Below, one piece after another: positions 35,791 through 44,500 of a stretch of 64,000 bases of DNA (the first letter of the stretch is position 1; each line of letters opens with the position of its first letter). Below the pieces are notes generated by a model that was not told the origin of the DNA, did no database searches, and saw only the letters and a program-made list of their open reading frames with translations. A program made the translations under genes and the position numbers. Source of the stretch: Cupriavidus oxalaticus (lineage in GTDB: Bacteria; Pseudomonadota; Gammaproteobacteria; Burkholderiales; Burkholderiaceae); the NCBI RefSeq assembly GCF_004768545.1, contig NZ_CP038639.1, forward strand, positions 186,001 to 250,000, in the 5' to 3' direction.

Positions 35791-36251
35791 GGCGCAGTAA
35801 AGCTGAAGCAGTTGCTTTTGCCTCTCCAAGTCGTCCTTCAGGTCGTAGCTCGATACACGGCATAAGCCACGGTGCGGCGCGCGACATCGGGAGTGCGAAA
35901 TTGCTCCCTCCCGTCAGCGGATGACGCCAATAGCCACGCAAACTTCTGATTTCGTAACTATTTTTCATTCACTTCATCTATGTATTGGCGCACGCCGGCG
36001 CAGCCCGTGAATGATGCCTTTGCGCAAGAACACAAAACTTCTGATCAAGCTGCTCAAGCTCTTTGCCGGAGGATGCGGGGTAGCGGCATAGACGTTGCCA
36101 TTCTGCGAGCCATCCCGACGGCTATGGGGCCATAAAATTGAGGTGAAGAGAGAGGAAAATTGGAAAGCTCTGCAAATTGGCACAGCTTTCGAGGGCAGGT
36201 GCATGCCATTTCGCTGATTCAATTAGCGGCATCCCAAGAGCCCGCCGCATC

Positions 36252-36959
36252 ATGCGATTCATACGCAGATCCACCGACAAAGCCAAGCCCCTGACCGTTG
36301 CGCCAGGTATGTATGGCGAAGAGCGTCCAGAGCAAGTCATTTTCGATCGGACCACGCGCATCACCGTGGACCGCAATCACTGGAAGCTCGCAACGGTCGG
36401 CGCCGCGTGCGTCGCCCTCGCGGCGATTCTGACCCGCGAGCCGCCGCCGTCGGTGGTGAAGGTCGTTGGCGTTTCGGCGGATGCGACCGGCAAGGCGATC
36501 ACGCGTGAACTGGACGCATTCCATCCGGATGAACGACAGGTGCAGGCCGCGCTCAAGGACCTCGTGCAGCGGTGGTTCACGATCGAGCCCATTCTGACGC
36601 CTCAGATCGAGTCGTCGCGCATGGCGGCGAATCTGCGTTCGGTGCGAGAGCAGATGCTGGGATCGGCCAAGGAGCAGTTCAAGGCATGGGTCGATGAAGA
36701 CGAGCCGTTCCGGCAGGTGATGTCCGCGCCGACGCTCACCCGGGAACCGAAGTTCACCAATATTGCCAGCCTGCCCGATAGCACCGTGGTTGTGGAATTC
36801 GTGACCACGACCACCGAGGATGGGTACAAGCCGCGCAAGCAGCGGTACGCGATCACGTTCCGCTATCAGGTCAAGCCAGCGGACAAGGAAGCCATGCTCG
36901 GGACGAACCCCTTTGGTGTCTTCCCCATCTTCTTCTCCATCCAGAAATCTGCGGCCTGA
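36252..36959 (+). CDS. virB8: VirB8 assembly protein
   Basis: A 235-aa bitopic inner-membrane protein of the type IV core. One span lies near residues 47-63 (KLATVGAACVALAAIL), followed by the periplasmic NTF2-like VirB8 domain (DERQVQAALKDLVQRWFTIEPI...; YAITFRYQVKP). The ATG at 36252 (MRFIRRSTDKAK) is preferred; the frame is open to 36177 but without a family-like N-terminus. It is the first gene of the rightward operon and lies 3 bases before virB9. Confidence 0.85.
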   Translation: MRFIRRSTDKAKPLTVAPGMYGEERPEQVIFDRTTRITVDRNHWKLATVGAACVALAAILTREPPPSVVKVVGVSADATGKAITRELDAFHPDERQVQAALKDLVQRWFTIEPILTPQIESSRMAANLRSVREQMLGSAKEQFKAWVDEDEPFRQVMSAPTLTREPKFTNIASLPDSTVVVEFVTTTTEDGYKPRKQRYAITFRYQVKPADKEAMLGTNPFGVFPIFFSIQKSAA

Positions 36960-36962
36960 GCC

Positions 36963-37883
36963 GTGCAAATGCCCATGGAAGCGCGCACCCCCTCCCGACT
37001 TCTCCCGCTGGCCATCGCCCTCGGCCTGGCACTGTTGGTCTCCATCCCCGATGGCAACGCGGCGGAAAAGAATGGGCGCCGCCTCGGCGCAGGCGTCGCC
37101 GGTCTTGGTATCGGTGACCTGAGCGACGCCATGAACCCGGGCAACCCGTTCAATAGCGGTGTCGACCCTATCGCGTTGCCGGGTGATTCACGCCTGGTCG
37201 TATTCACTTACAGCCGCGACCAGATCTTCCGCGTGCTGAGCGCGCCACTGAAAGTCACAACGATCGAGTTCCCGGACGATGAGCAGATCGTTGGCGACCC
37301 GGCCTGGGGCGAGAACGTGCGCTGGGACTACGACACGGATGGCGCCAACCATCTCTACGTGAAGCCGCAGGCGGCGGGTCTCGTCAATACCCTGTCGGTG
37401 AACACGAATAAGCGCAGCTACGAGTTCACGCTGGTGTCCTCGCCGCTGGGCGGCATCTTTTACCAGAAAGTGCGCTTCCGCATTCCGACCTCCATCTCGG
37501 CCAAGCTAAAGGCGCGCAACGATGCGCGCGGCGAGCAAGGGGAGGATGCCAGGTCAGCCGGGGCCGATGCGCGCAACCCTGACGCCGTCGCAGTGTCGCC
37601 GGACCAGTTGAACTTCGAGTATTCCATTTCCGGCACCGCCAGCTTCAAGCCCGAGACCGCGTTCGATGATGGCAAGGCGCTCTGGCTACGACTGCCTGCC
37701 GCTGCGTTGCAGAGCTGGCCGGTCGCGCTGGTGAAGGACGGCAGCGACTTTGTTGTGGTCAATCAGCTTCGTCGCGGCGGCTATCTGGTGGTGCAGCGGC
37801 TCGCCGATACCATCGTCCTGCGCTCCGGTGACGATGAGATCAAGATCGAGCGTGGGCGCCGTCGCGTCCTGGGGATTTTCTGA
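36963..37883 (+). CDS. virB9: VirB9 outer-membrane core protein
   Basis: A periplasmic core component of 306 aa. The signal peptide is LLPLAIALGLALLVSIPDGNAA. The VirB9 N-terminal domain follows (SRLVVFTYSRDQIFRVLSAPLKVTTIEF), and the C-terminal CagX-like domain is LNFEYSISG...FVVVNQLRRGGYLVVQRLADTIVLRSGD. Starts at 36963 (GTG), 36969 or 36975 (ATG) are all possible. It overlaps virB10 by one base. No separate virB7 lipoprotein gene was found. Confidence 0.9.
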   Translation: MQMPMEARTPSRLLPLAIALGLALLVSIPDGNAAEKNGRRLGAGVAGLGIGDLSDAMNPGNPFNSGVDPIALPGDSRLVVFTYSRDQIFRVLSAPLKVTTIEFPDDEQIVGDPAWGENVRWDYDTDGANHLYVKPQAAGLVNTLSVNTNKRSYEFTLVSSPLGGIFYQKVRFRIPTSISAKLKARNDARGEQGEDARSAGADARNPDAVAVSPDQLNFEYSISGTASFKPETAFDDGKALWLRLPAAALQSWPVALVKDGSDFVVVNQLRRGGYLVVQRLADTIVLRSGDDEIKIERGRRRVLGIF

Positions 37884-39124
37884 TGCGCGCCTCGAAGATG
37901 GATCCAAACGCAGCTTCCGTGAGCGATGCGCAAGTCCGTACGGTGAAAGGGAAGCTTCCCCGCAACGTGATGTTCGCACTCGGCGGCATTTCGGCGTTGA
38001 TCGTGGGCGTTCTGGGCTACTACTTCCAGACCGTCACGGACGAACAGCTTGAAGCGAAGGCCGATCAGGCACGGGCGGATCAGATCAAGCAGCGCGCGGG
38101 CAATGCTGACAATGGGCAAAGCCTTGAGGCGGCGATTCGCGCACAGGCGGACAAGGCCCGCGAGGAAGCCGACAAGCAGCGCAAGGAAGCCATTGTGCCG
38201 GACACCAAAAAGCCGGTACTGACCGCTGCCGATCTGAACGGCGGTGGCAAGGCTACGCCAGCGGTGGATGCCAAGAAGAACGAGGAGGATGACCTCTACA
38301 CGGCACCGGTGTTCAAGTCTGGCGTGCGCAAGTCTCAACTGAATCAAGGGCGAGTGCCTGCCGGGATGGCGGATGTCTCGGACCCTGCGCAAATGCGCGC
38401 GATCCAGCAAGCGGTGGCGGCTCGCCAAGGCGCTGCGAATGCAGCCGCGCTCGCACAGGACAACGCGACGCCACAGCAAGTCTCGGGTGACCGGCAGTTC
38501 CTGCGTGACGCCGGGAGCATGAGCACGTTGCGAACCGGCTTCGATGGCAAGTTGCCGAAATGCACGGTCAGTCGAGGCTTTGTCATCCCGGCAGTGTTTG
38601 CCGGCGGCCTCAACTCGGACAAGCCGGGCGAGTTCCGCGCCACCGTGTCCCAGGACATCTACGACACCGTGCAGGGTACTTGCAAAGTGATCCCTGCCGG
38701 CAGCACGCTGGTCGGCATGTATAGCGCCGACATCGCCATCGGGCAGGAGCGCATTCTCACGGCGTTCGTGCGGATGCAACTGCCCAACGGCAAAACCGTG
38801 CCGCTCTTGGGGATGCAGGGTGCCGATCCGGATGGGACCGCTGGGAATAGCGGCGACGTCAACAACCACTTCTTGAGGATCTTCAGCGGTGCGCTGGTGA
38901 TCGGTGCGCTCTCGCTTCGTTTCAACGATAACCCGACGACGACGACCGTCGGGCCGGCCGGTCTGGTCGCGTATGGAAACGCTGCGGGGCAAATTGCCAC
39001 GCAGACGGCGCAGACGATCCTGAACCGCAACCAGAATATCCGTCCGACCATCACGACCGAGCCGGGGCAGAAGATGATGGTCCAGGTCAAGCATGACATC
39101 GTGCTGGAGGCCTATCGTGACTAA
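37883..39124 (+). CDS. virB10: VirB10 core-channel protein
   Basis: The 413-aa energy-sensing channel protein that spans both membranes. It has one inner-membrane span (MFALGGISALIVGVLGYYF, near residue 30), a charged coiled-coil, then the conserved TrbI/VirB10 domain (GFVIPAVFAGGLNSDKPGEFRATVSQDIYDT; CKVIPAGSTLVGMY; NNHFLRIFSGALVIGALSLRF). The end QVKHDIVLEAYRD is typical. It overlaps the virB1-like gene by 8 bases. Confidence 0.93.
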   Translation: MRASKMDPNAASVSDAQVRTVKGKLPRNVMFALGGISALIVGVLGYYFQTVTDEQLEAKADQARADQIKQRAGNADNGQSLEAAIRAQADKAREEADKQRKEAIVPDTKKPVLTAADLNGGGKATPAVDAKKNEEDDLYTAPVFKSGVRKSQLNQGRVPAGMADVSDPAQMRAIQQAVAARQGAANAAALAQDNATPQQVSGDRQFLRDAGSMSTLRTGFDGKLPKCTVSRGFVIPAVFAGGLNSDKPGEFRATVSQDIYDTVQGTCKVIPAGSTLVGMYSADIAIGQERILTAFVRMQLPNGKTVPLLGMQGADPDGTAGNSGDVNNHFLRIFSGALVIGALSLRFNDNPTTTTVGPAGLVAYGNAAGQIATQTAQTILNRNQNIRPTITTEPGQKMMVQVKHDIVLEAYRD

Positions 39125-39914
39125 GCGGCTCGCAGCATTCGTTGTCTGCGCGATCGCATCGCTTGCCGCGCAAGCTGCAACGATCGACGCGGTCATTAGC
39201 CCGAACGCCATCGTGGTGAAGGTGGACGGCCAGGCGCGTGTGCACACCCTCGAAGGCAAGCCGGTCCTGTATTGCGGACTGGAAGCCTTCCTCGGGTGGT
39301 CGGCGCGTCTGCTCGGTGCGCAGATCGATCCCGGTGCGGAGACTGGCCCAGTCGTTACGCTTGCCGGAAAAACCGTACCGATCGCCGCATTGCTCGTGCG
39401 CGAGGGTTGGCTGCGCCCGCCCGCACTGAGCGATGTCGCACAGGAAGCGCTGGCCGAGCGGCGCGGCGGCTGGGCGTGCGCCCCCAAGACGGAACCGTTC
39501 GCCCAGATGGGAAGCCGGGTGGACCCCAAGATCACGGCGGGCATTGCCATGAACGAGTCGTCCTACCGCGGCCGCCCCTGGCCGTGGACGCTCAATGTGG
39601 CGGGACGCGGCATGTTCTTCTCGACGCGCGAGGAGGCGTACGCGGCCATCAACCGGTTGCTCGCCAACCAACGCTGCGATTTCGATGTCGGGCTGATGCA
39701 GGTGAACTGGTGCTACCACGGCAAGCGGTTCGCTTCGCCGTGGGAGGCCCTCGCGCCGGCGACAAACATCCGCGTGGCAGAAGACATTCTGACCGAGAAC
39801 CTGCAACGCAGTGGCTCCGCCATGACGGCGGTAGCGTGGTACCACAGCGCGAACCCAGAGCGCGGTGGGCCGTACTTCTCCCGATTCATGAAACACGTCG
39901 CCCAATTCCAATGA
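39117..39914 (+). CDS. VirB1-like lytic transglycosylase with extra N-terminal domain
   Basis: A 265-aa secreted protein. The GTG at 39117 gives a good signal peptide (TKRLAAFVVCAIASLAAQA). Residues 20-120 look like a small beta-rich domain reminiscent of the SNase/thermonuclease-like fold (VDGQARVHTLEGKPVLYC, LVREGWLRP). Residues 130-250 are an SLT transglycosylase (ITAGIAMNESSYRGRPWPW, with DVGLMQVNW and TAVAWYHSANP). It opens the cell wall for the channel. It overlaps virB10 by 8 bases and the next gene by 4. Confidence 0.8.
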   Translation: MTKRLAAFVVCAIASLAAQAATIDAVISPNAIVVKVDGQARVHTLEGKPVLYCGLEAFLGWSARLLGAQIDPGAETGPVVTLAGKTVPIAALLVREGWLRPPALSDVAQEALAERRGGWACAPKTEPFAQMGSRVDPKITAGIAMNESSYRGRPWPWTLNVAGRGMFFSTREEAYAAINRLLANQRCDFDVGLMQVNWCYHGKRFASPWEALAPATNIRVAEDILTENLQRSGSAMTAVAWYHSANPERGGPYFSRFMKHVAQFQ

Positions 39915-41200
39915 TCAGGCCGCTTATCCTCTCCGCACTTGCTCTGATGGCGACGAACGCCATGGCGGCCGACACCGACCCGCTGGACTTCGACTATCAG
40001 GTCGTCGCGCGCGCTGCCGATCGCCCCGCCATGGTGTTCAACGATGGGCTGTCGACCTACATCCAGCCGCGACATGGCCAGGCCGTGCAGGCGGAGGGCG
40101 CGATCCAGAGTGGCCCTTACTGGGTGATAGAGGGCGTTCCCGACGTGGTTCGCTACATCGTGAACGGCCAGAGTGTGGTCGCGCGCTGGAAGCGTGCAAA
40201 CGGCTTCACGTCGGAGCCGGCTAATCCAGTGGGCGAAACGGCCCGTAGCCCCGCCGCAATCTCTGGGCGCCTCGCACTGATCGGCAGCTATGCCAGCCAG
40301 CCTTTGGTGCGCGCCGGCCGCTCCAACCTGCCGCTCGCGCAGCTGGTCAAGTCGATCGCGCCCGCAGGATGGAGCGGCACCGCGCAGAAGGACATCCCTT
40401 TGTCCGAAGAGGTGACCCTCGAAACGCGCGGCGGAGAAAACTGGCTGCAGGCGCTCGGCCGCGTGCTTGAGCAGCGCAACCTCTACGGCGAAGTGGATTT
40501 CAGCCGCCGCAACATCGCGCTGCGCGCTGGCCCACCGAAGAGCTTCGCCGTGGTCGAGGGTGGCGTCGCAGCTGCAACCGCTGACGGGAAGCTTCAGGCC
40601 GCTGCGCCGACAGCTGACACGGCGCGAGCTTCGCCGGCCACGTTGCCTGCTGCCCCTGCCGATGCGGTAACGCCGGTAGCCGGAACACCGGTGCCTGAGG
40701 GCCCGACGCTGGGCTCGGCATTCGGTGCCATGGCGATCCGCGACACCAAGCAGGGCCGCATTGAGATTCGGTTCGAGCAGGAGCCCAAGGACCTGGTCTT
40801 GCGCGACGCATCCGACAGCAAGATCTGGACGAAGTGGGATGAGGCCCAGCGCGTACTGTCCTTCGCCACGGTCGATCGATTCACGGCGACGGCGGATGGC
40901 AAGTCTGTCGACGTGATGCGCACCCCGGAGATCGACTATGAGTTCCCGAACCAGAACGGCGCAGGTCTGGAAATGGTCTTCGAAAAGGACGGCGCCACGT
41001 ACCTCAGTTTTGCCAAGTCGCTGGTGAGCGTGTCGGTGTTCGGCGATGAGCACCAGCGCAACGGTGAACTCAAGGACCGGTATTACAAGTTCAACGGTAT
41101 CGCCGCCCGCCTGACCGTGATCGCGGATGGGAGTGTGGTCTACGTGGATCGCGTGCCGCAGGTCCGGTTCAAAGAGCAGCCTGGAAAGGTGGCGCTGTGA
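39911..41200 (+). CDS. Periplasmic TcpQ-type protein with duplicated end domains
   Basis: A secreted 429-aa protein (signal LILSALALMATNAMA). The first domain (DFDYQVVARAADRPAMVFNDGLSTYIQP) and the last (IDYEFPNQNGAGLEMVFEKDGATYLSF) are alike, as in VirB9/TrbG-type beta domains. Between them a TcpQ-like unit (LAQLVKSIAPAGWSGTA...GGENWLQALGRVLEQ) is followed by a Pro/Ala linker. It probably joins the pilus secretin to the secretion core. It sits at the join of the virB and pil sets with 4-base overlaps on both sides. PilL is the closest known analogue. Confidence 0.6.
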   Translation: MIRPLILSALALMATNAMAADTDPLDFDYQVVARAADRPAMVFNDGLSTYIQPRHGQAVQAEGAIQSGPYWVIEGVPDVVRYIVNGQSVVARWKRANGFTSEPANPVGETARSPAAISGRLALIGSYASQPLVRAGRSNLPLAQLVKSIAPAGWSGTAQKDIPLSEEVTLETRGGENWLQALGRVLEQRNLYGEVDFSRRNIALRAGPPKSFAVVEGGVAAATADGKLQAAAPTADTARASPATLPAAPADAVTPVAGTPVPEGPTLGSAFGAMAIRDTKQGRIEIRFEQEPKDLVLRDASDSKIWTKWDEAQRVLSFATVDRFTATADGKSVDVMRTPEIDYEFPNQNGAGLEMVFEKDGATYLSFAKSLVSVSVFGDEHQRNGELKDRYYKFNGIAARLTVIADGSVVYVDRVPQVRFKEQPGKVAL

Positions 41201-41631
41201 GGATCGGTGCGATTGCGGTCGTCTGCACGGTCTTGCTGACCGGCGCCGCCCATGCCGACTGCCTGGATGATGCCGCGATGTTTCACGGCGTCAGCCCGCC
41301 TCTGCTACGGAGCATCGCCATGCAGGAGTCCGGCATGCGTTCTTGGGTCACGAACCGCAATACCAATGGCTCCGAAGATATCGGCCTCATGCAGATCAAC
41401 TCCCTCCACCTGCCGAGGCTGGGCCGGTACGGCATCACACGCGCCCACCTGTTTGATGGATGCATCAATGCCTACGTCGGCGCGTGGATTCTGCGCGAGA
41501 ACATCCAGCGTTTTGGGCCGACGTGGAAAGCAGTCGGGGCTTACAACGCCTCCTCACCCGACAAGCAGTTGCGCTACGCCAATCAGATTCATGCGCGGTG
41601 GCAGGCGCTGCAGCGCGCCGCCTTGCGGTAG
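41197..41631 (+). CDS. Lytic transglycosylase (PilT/VirB1-like)
   Basis: A secreted SLT-domain muramidase of 144 aa. The start GTG overlaps the previous stop (GTGA). The signal is IGAIAVVCTVLLTGAAHA. The catalytic Glu lies in LRSIAMQESGMRSW, followed by DIGLMQINSLHLPRLGRYGI and YVGAWILRENI...VGAYNA. It is the second transglycosylase in the operon and corresponds to PilT of R64-type thin pilus clusters, serving the pilus rather than the VirB channel. Confidence 0.85.
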   Translation: MRIGAIAVVCTVLLTGAAHADCLDDAAMFHGVSPPLLRSIAMQESGMRSWVTNRNTNGSEDIGLMQINSLHLPRLGRYGITRAHLFDGCINAYVGAWILRENIQRFGPTWKAVGAYNASSPDKQLRYANQIHARWQALQRAALR

Positions 41632-41659
41632 TTCCTTCACCTCAATCGAACGCATAGCT

Positions 41660-42157
41660 ATGTGCCAACTCAACCGAACCACCCGCATTGCCGTCGCCGC
41701 AGCGTCGTTGCTGAGCGGCCTGATCATGCCAGCGGCGCACGCGTCGCAGCTGTCGAACGACGGCTGGCAGCACCTGCAGCCGCTCCGTGCCCCCAAGGCT
41801 GCCGTCAACCCGACCATGCTGGCCGCGAATTCTCCCTCCATGGCCGCGGCACCGACCAAGGCGAGCACGCCGGCAGTGCCGAGCGTCGCGCCGGCGGCTG
41901 GTGTTGTGTTCCGGCTTGTGAAAGGGGAGGCGCTGCAACAGCAGCTTCAGAACTGGGCGAATCGGGCCGGTTGGACCGTCGCATGGAATGTCCCGGACGG
42001 CTGGATTGTGCCCGGCGACAAGGACTACGGCAGTGACTTCGAGAGCGCCGTCAAGCGCGTGGTCGAAGAACTCGCCAACAACGGTGCGGACGTGGTGGGC
42101 GATAGCTGGCGCGGCAATCGCACGGTGATTATCAGCCAAAACGGGATGGTGCAGTGA
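41660..42157 (+). CDS. TcpQ-domain pilus protein (PilL-like)
   Basis: A secreted 165-aa protein. Its signal peptide is AVAAASLLSGLIMPAAHA. A Pro/Ala linker leads to a C-terminal TcpQ domain (FRLVKGEALQQQLQNWANRAGWTVAWNVPDGWIVPGDKDYGSDFESAVKRVVEEL). TcpQ and PilL proteins dock the secretin of type IVb pili. The stop overlaps the pilN start, so the two are coupled. The ATG at 41660 is chosen; the longer frame to 41252 runs through the transglycosylase gene. Confidence 0.8.
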   Translation: MCQLNRTTRIAVAAASLLSGLIMPAAHASQLSNDGWQHLQPLRAPKAAVNPTMLAANSPSMAAAPTKASTPAVPSVAPAAGVVFRLVKGEALQQQLQNWANRAGWTVAWNVPDGWIVPGDKDYGSDFESAVKRVVEELANNGADVVGDSWRGNRTVIISQNGMVQ

Positions 42158-43836
42158 TGATGCAATTGAAGAGGAATACGGCGCGCTACACGGCGGCGAC
42201 CGTCGCGGCTGCAACGCTGCTGTCCGGCTGCGGTGTGATGGAGACGCGCAACTTGCAGAATGCCATCGGCAGCGAAGCGCATGCGGCCTACGCCGACGCG
42301 CCACGCAGCCGCCCGGTGTTCCGGGTGCATGAAGGCGCCTGGTTGATGGGGGAGAAGATCCGCGCCAGCAAGCCGCAACCGGACATCTACAACAAGCATG
42401 TGGTGTTCAGGGGCACGCTTGGCTCGTTGACCGAAGCTGCGAGCTGGATCGCACAGAGCGTCGGCGTGCGTGCGGCGGTAGACGCATCGGCCGTTGCTTC
42501 CGCTGCGTCCGCTGTGTCCGCTGTGTCCGGTACGGCGCCGACTCAGCCTGGCGCCGCGGCACGGCCGACCGGCCCCATCCCGATGGGTGGAACGCCGCGC
42601 GTGGACCTGGGCACTTCGCTGGCCGGCACGTCTGCGTCGGGCGCTGGCATGGCGATGACTGTGCCTCTGACCCTCAGGTACGAAGGCAACTTCAAGGGCT
42701 TCCTGGATGCCGTAGAGGCACATTTCGGGGTCTGGTCGCGTTACAACGACGGCACGGTGTCGTTCTTCAGGACGGAAACCCGGACCTTCATGCTGCCGAG
42801 CCTGGCGGATTCGTCCTCCATGAACGGCTCGATTACGACGTCCGACAGCAGTTCCGGCGGCACGGCGGGCAGCAATGGCGGCGGGTCGGGCGGAAGCGGG
42901 GCGGGAAGAAGCGGCCAGTCCATGACGATGTCGACCGAGATGAAGCCCTGGGAAACGTTGCAGGCGACCGCGAAGGCAGTTGCTGGCGCGAGCGCGGAGG
43001 TCGTGGTCGACAAAAATCTCGGCACCCTGACGGTCACCGGCGACCCCGTGCAGTGCGACCGCATTGAGCAGTTCGTCAAGAGCCTCGTGGCGATGTATGG
43101 CAAGCAGGTCGCCATCGACGTCCAGGTCTACGAGGTGCGCGTCACGCGCGAGGACAATTTTGGCCTGAATTTGTCGCTTGCCTACCAAAGCTCCAGCGGT
43201 AAGCCCGACGTCTCGTTCAGTTCCGTCAGCACGCCAACGATCTCAGGGAGCGCCACGCCCATGAATCTGGGCGCGACGATCATGAGCGGCCCTTTCGCCG
43301 GCAGCAAGGCCGTGGTGCAGGCGCTTTCGACGCTCGGCAATGTGTCGCAGGTGGTATCGCGCTCTGGCGTGACGCAAAACGGCAAGGTGCTGGCCCTACA
43401 GACCGCCACGCTGCAGGACTACGTCTCGCAATCCCAGACGACGCTGGCTGCCAATGTGGGTTCAACCAGTTCCATCCAGACCGGAACGGTGACCTATGGC
43501 TTCACCAGCAACTTCCTGCCGAAGGTCGTCGACGGCCGGATCCTGATGAATTTCGACATGACGCTGTCGGATCTGCTGCCGCTGCAGCGATTCAACTCGG
43601 GTGGCGATGCGAACAAGACCAGTGTGCAGCTGCGCACCATGCCGACTAACCGGTTCACGCAGTCGATCACCCTAAAGCCCGGCGAATCGCTGGTGCTCAC
43701 CGGCCTGCGCAACCAGAAGGCGTCCTCGACCAACAACGGCGTGGGTGAACCCTGGATGGCTGCGCTCGGCGGCGGGGTTGGTGCCCTCAGGGGAGACACG
43801 GTCATCGCCATCATGATCTCGGCCCGCTTGCTGTAA
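42157..43836 (+). CDS. pilN: PilN-type secretin lipoprotein
   Basis: The outer-membrane ring of the thin pilus, about 559 aa. A lipoprotein signal ends in ATLLSGC. The N-domains (residues 60-320) include a low-complexity Ser/Gly segment (SDSSSGGTAGSNGG). The secretin core runs from about 340 (YGKQVAIDVQVYEVRVTREDNFGLNLSLAYQ) to the end (TNRFTQSITLKPGESLVLTGLR). ATG at 42157 overlaps the tcpQ-type stop. The match to PilN of R64-like plasmids is clear. Confidence 0.92.
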   Translation: MMQLKRNTARYTAATVAAATLLSGCGVMETRNLQNAIGSEAHAAYADAPRSRPVFRVHEGAWLMGEKIRASKPQPDIYNKHVVFRGTLGSLTEAASWIAQSVGVRAAVDASAVASAASAVSAVSGTAPTQPGAAARPTGPIPMGGTPRVDLGTSLAGTSASGAGMAMTVPLTLRYEGNFKGFLDAVEAHFGVWSRYNDGTVSFFRTETRTFMLPSLADSSSMNGSITTSDSSSGGTAGSNGGGSGGSGAGRSGQSMTMSTEMKPWETLQATAKAVAGASAEVVVDKNLGTLTVTGDPVQCDRIEQFVKSLVAMYGKQVAIDVQVYEVRVTREDNFGLNLSLAYQSSSGKPDVSFSSVSTPTISGSATPMNLGATIMSGPFAGSKAVVQALSTLGNVSQVVSRSGVTQNGKVLALQTATLQDYVSQSQTTLAANVGSTSSIQTGTVTYGFTSNFLPKVVDGRILMNFDMTLSDLLPLQRFNSGGDANKTSVQLRTMPTNRFTQSITLKPGESLVLTGLRNQKASSTNNGVGEPWMAALGGGVGALRGDTVIAIMISARLL

Positions 43837-43849
43837 CAGAGAGACCTCC

Positions 43850-44497
43850 ATGCAGAATCGCGCATTCAATCTTCGTTGGACCCCGGCCGCGCTGGCCATC
43901 GCCGCTATCGTCGGCTTCTCGGTGATCGTTCCTGCCAATGCGGCGTCGACGATGTCGAACCCTGTTGCGGCGGCGATCGCATCGGCGGGGGGCGGCACAG
44001 TGACGTCGCGAGCGGGGACAGGCCCGGCGGTGCAACCGGTCGCTGCCACAGCGGCCAGCACGCCCCCGGTCGAGACGGCACAACCGTCGCGCCCCACGGA
44101 CGCGCCGGAACTTGCTGCGTTGCAGTCCCAACTGGCCTTGTGGAAGGCACGCGCCGAAATCGCCAAGTTCAAGGCAGAAGTGAAGCGTGCCGAGGATTCC
44201 ATGGTGGCAGCTCCTGCCGGGGCGGCGCCAGGAGCCGGCGTGCCATCGGTTTCGCTGGGCGGCCCAATGCCGACGGGCGGCGTCGCAGAGCGAGCACCGC
44301 TGCTCGCGCCGGAAGCGCCCCGGCTGGTGTCATTGCGCGCATTCGATGGTCACTACAACGCCGTAGTGGATGTCAGCGGCCGTACGGTTCCGGTGCAGAC
44401 TGGCGACATGCTGGACGGTGGTTGGAAGGTCGTGAGCATTGACGACGGTGGGGTCAAGCTTGCCAATGGCAAGCGCACGCGCACCCTGAGGCCGTGA
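43850..44497 (+). CDS. pilP: PilP type IVb pilus biogenesis protein
   Basis: A 215-aa periplasmic protein. It has a signal peptide (ALAIAAIVGFSVIVPANAA), an Ala/Pro-rich stretch, a short coiled-coil (LAALQSQLALWKARAEIAKFKAEVKRAE) and the PilP C-terminal beta domain (RLVSLRAFDGHYNAVVDVSGRTVPVQTGDMLDGGWKVVSIDDGGVKL). It lies between pilN and pilO, whereas R64 has the order N-O-P-Q. Confidence 0.85.
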   Translation: MQNRAFNLRWTPAALAIAAIVGFSVIVPANAASTMSNPVAAAIASAGGGTVTSRAGTGPAVQPVAATAASTPPVETAQPSRPTDAPELAALQSQLALWKARAEIAKFKAEVKRAEDSMVAAPAGAAPGAGVPSVSLGGPMPTGGVAERAPLLAPEAPRLVSLRAFDGHYNAVVDVSGRTVPVQTGDMLDGGWKVVSIDDGGVKLANGKRTRTLRP

Positions 44498-44500
44498 GCG

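Noticed and set aside
35644..35829. 61-codon frame in the virB11/virB8 gap
   Set aside because: It spans the palindromic control module. The matching frame in the second module copy is interrupted, so it does not look like a conserved gene.
37781..39550. 589-codon minus-strand frame opposite virB9-virB10
   Set aside because: It is a shadow of high-GC coding DNA on the plus strand, with typical low-quality Arg/His/Ala composition and no motifs.
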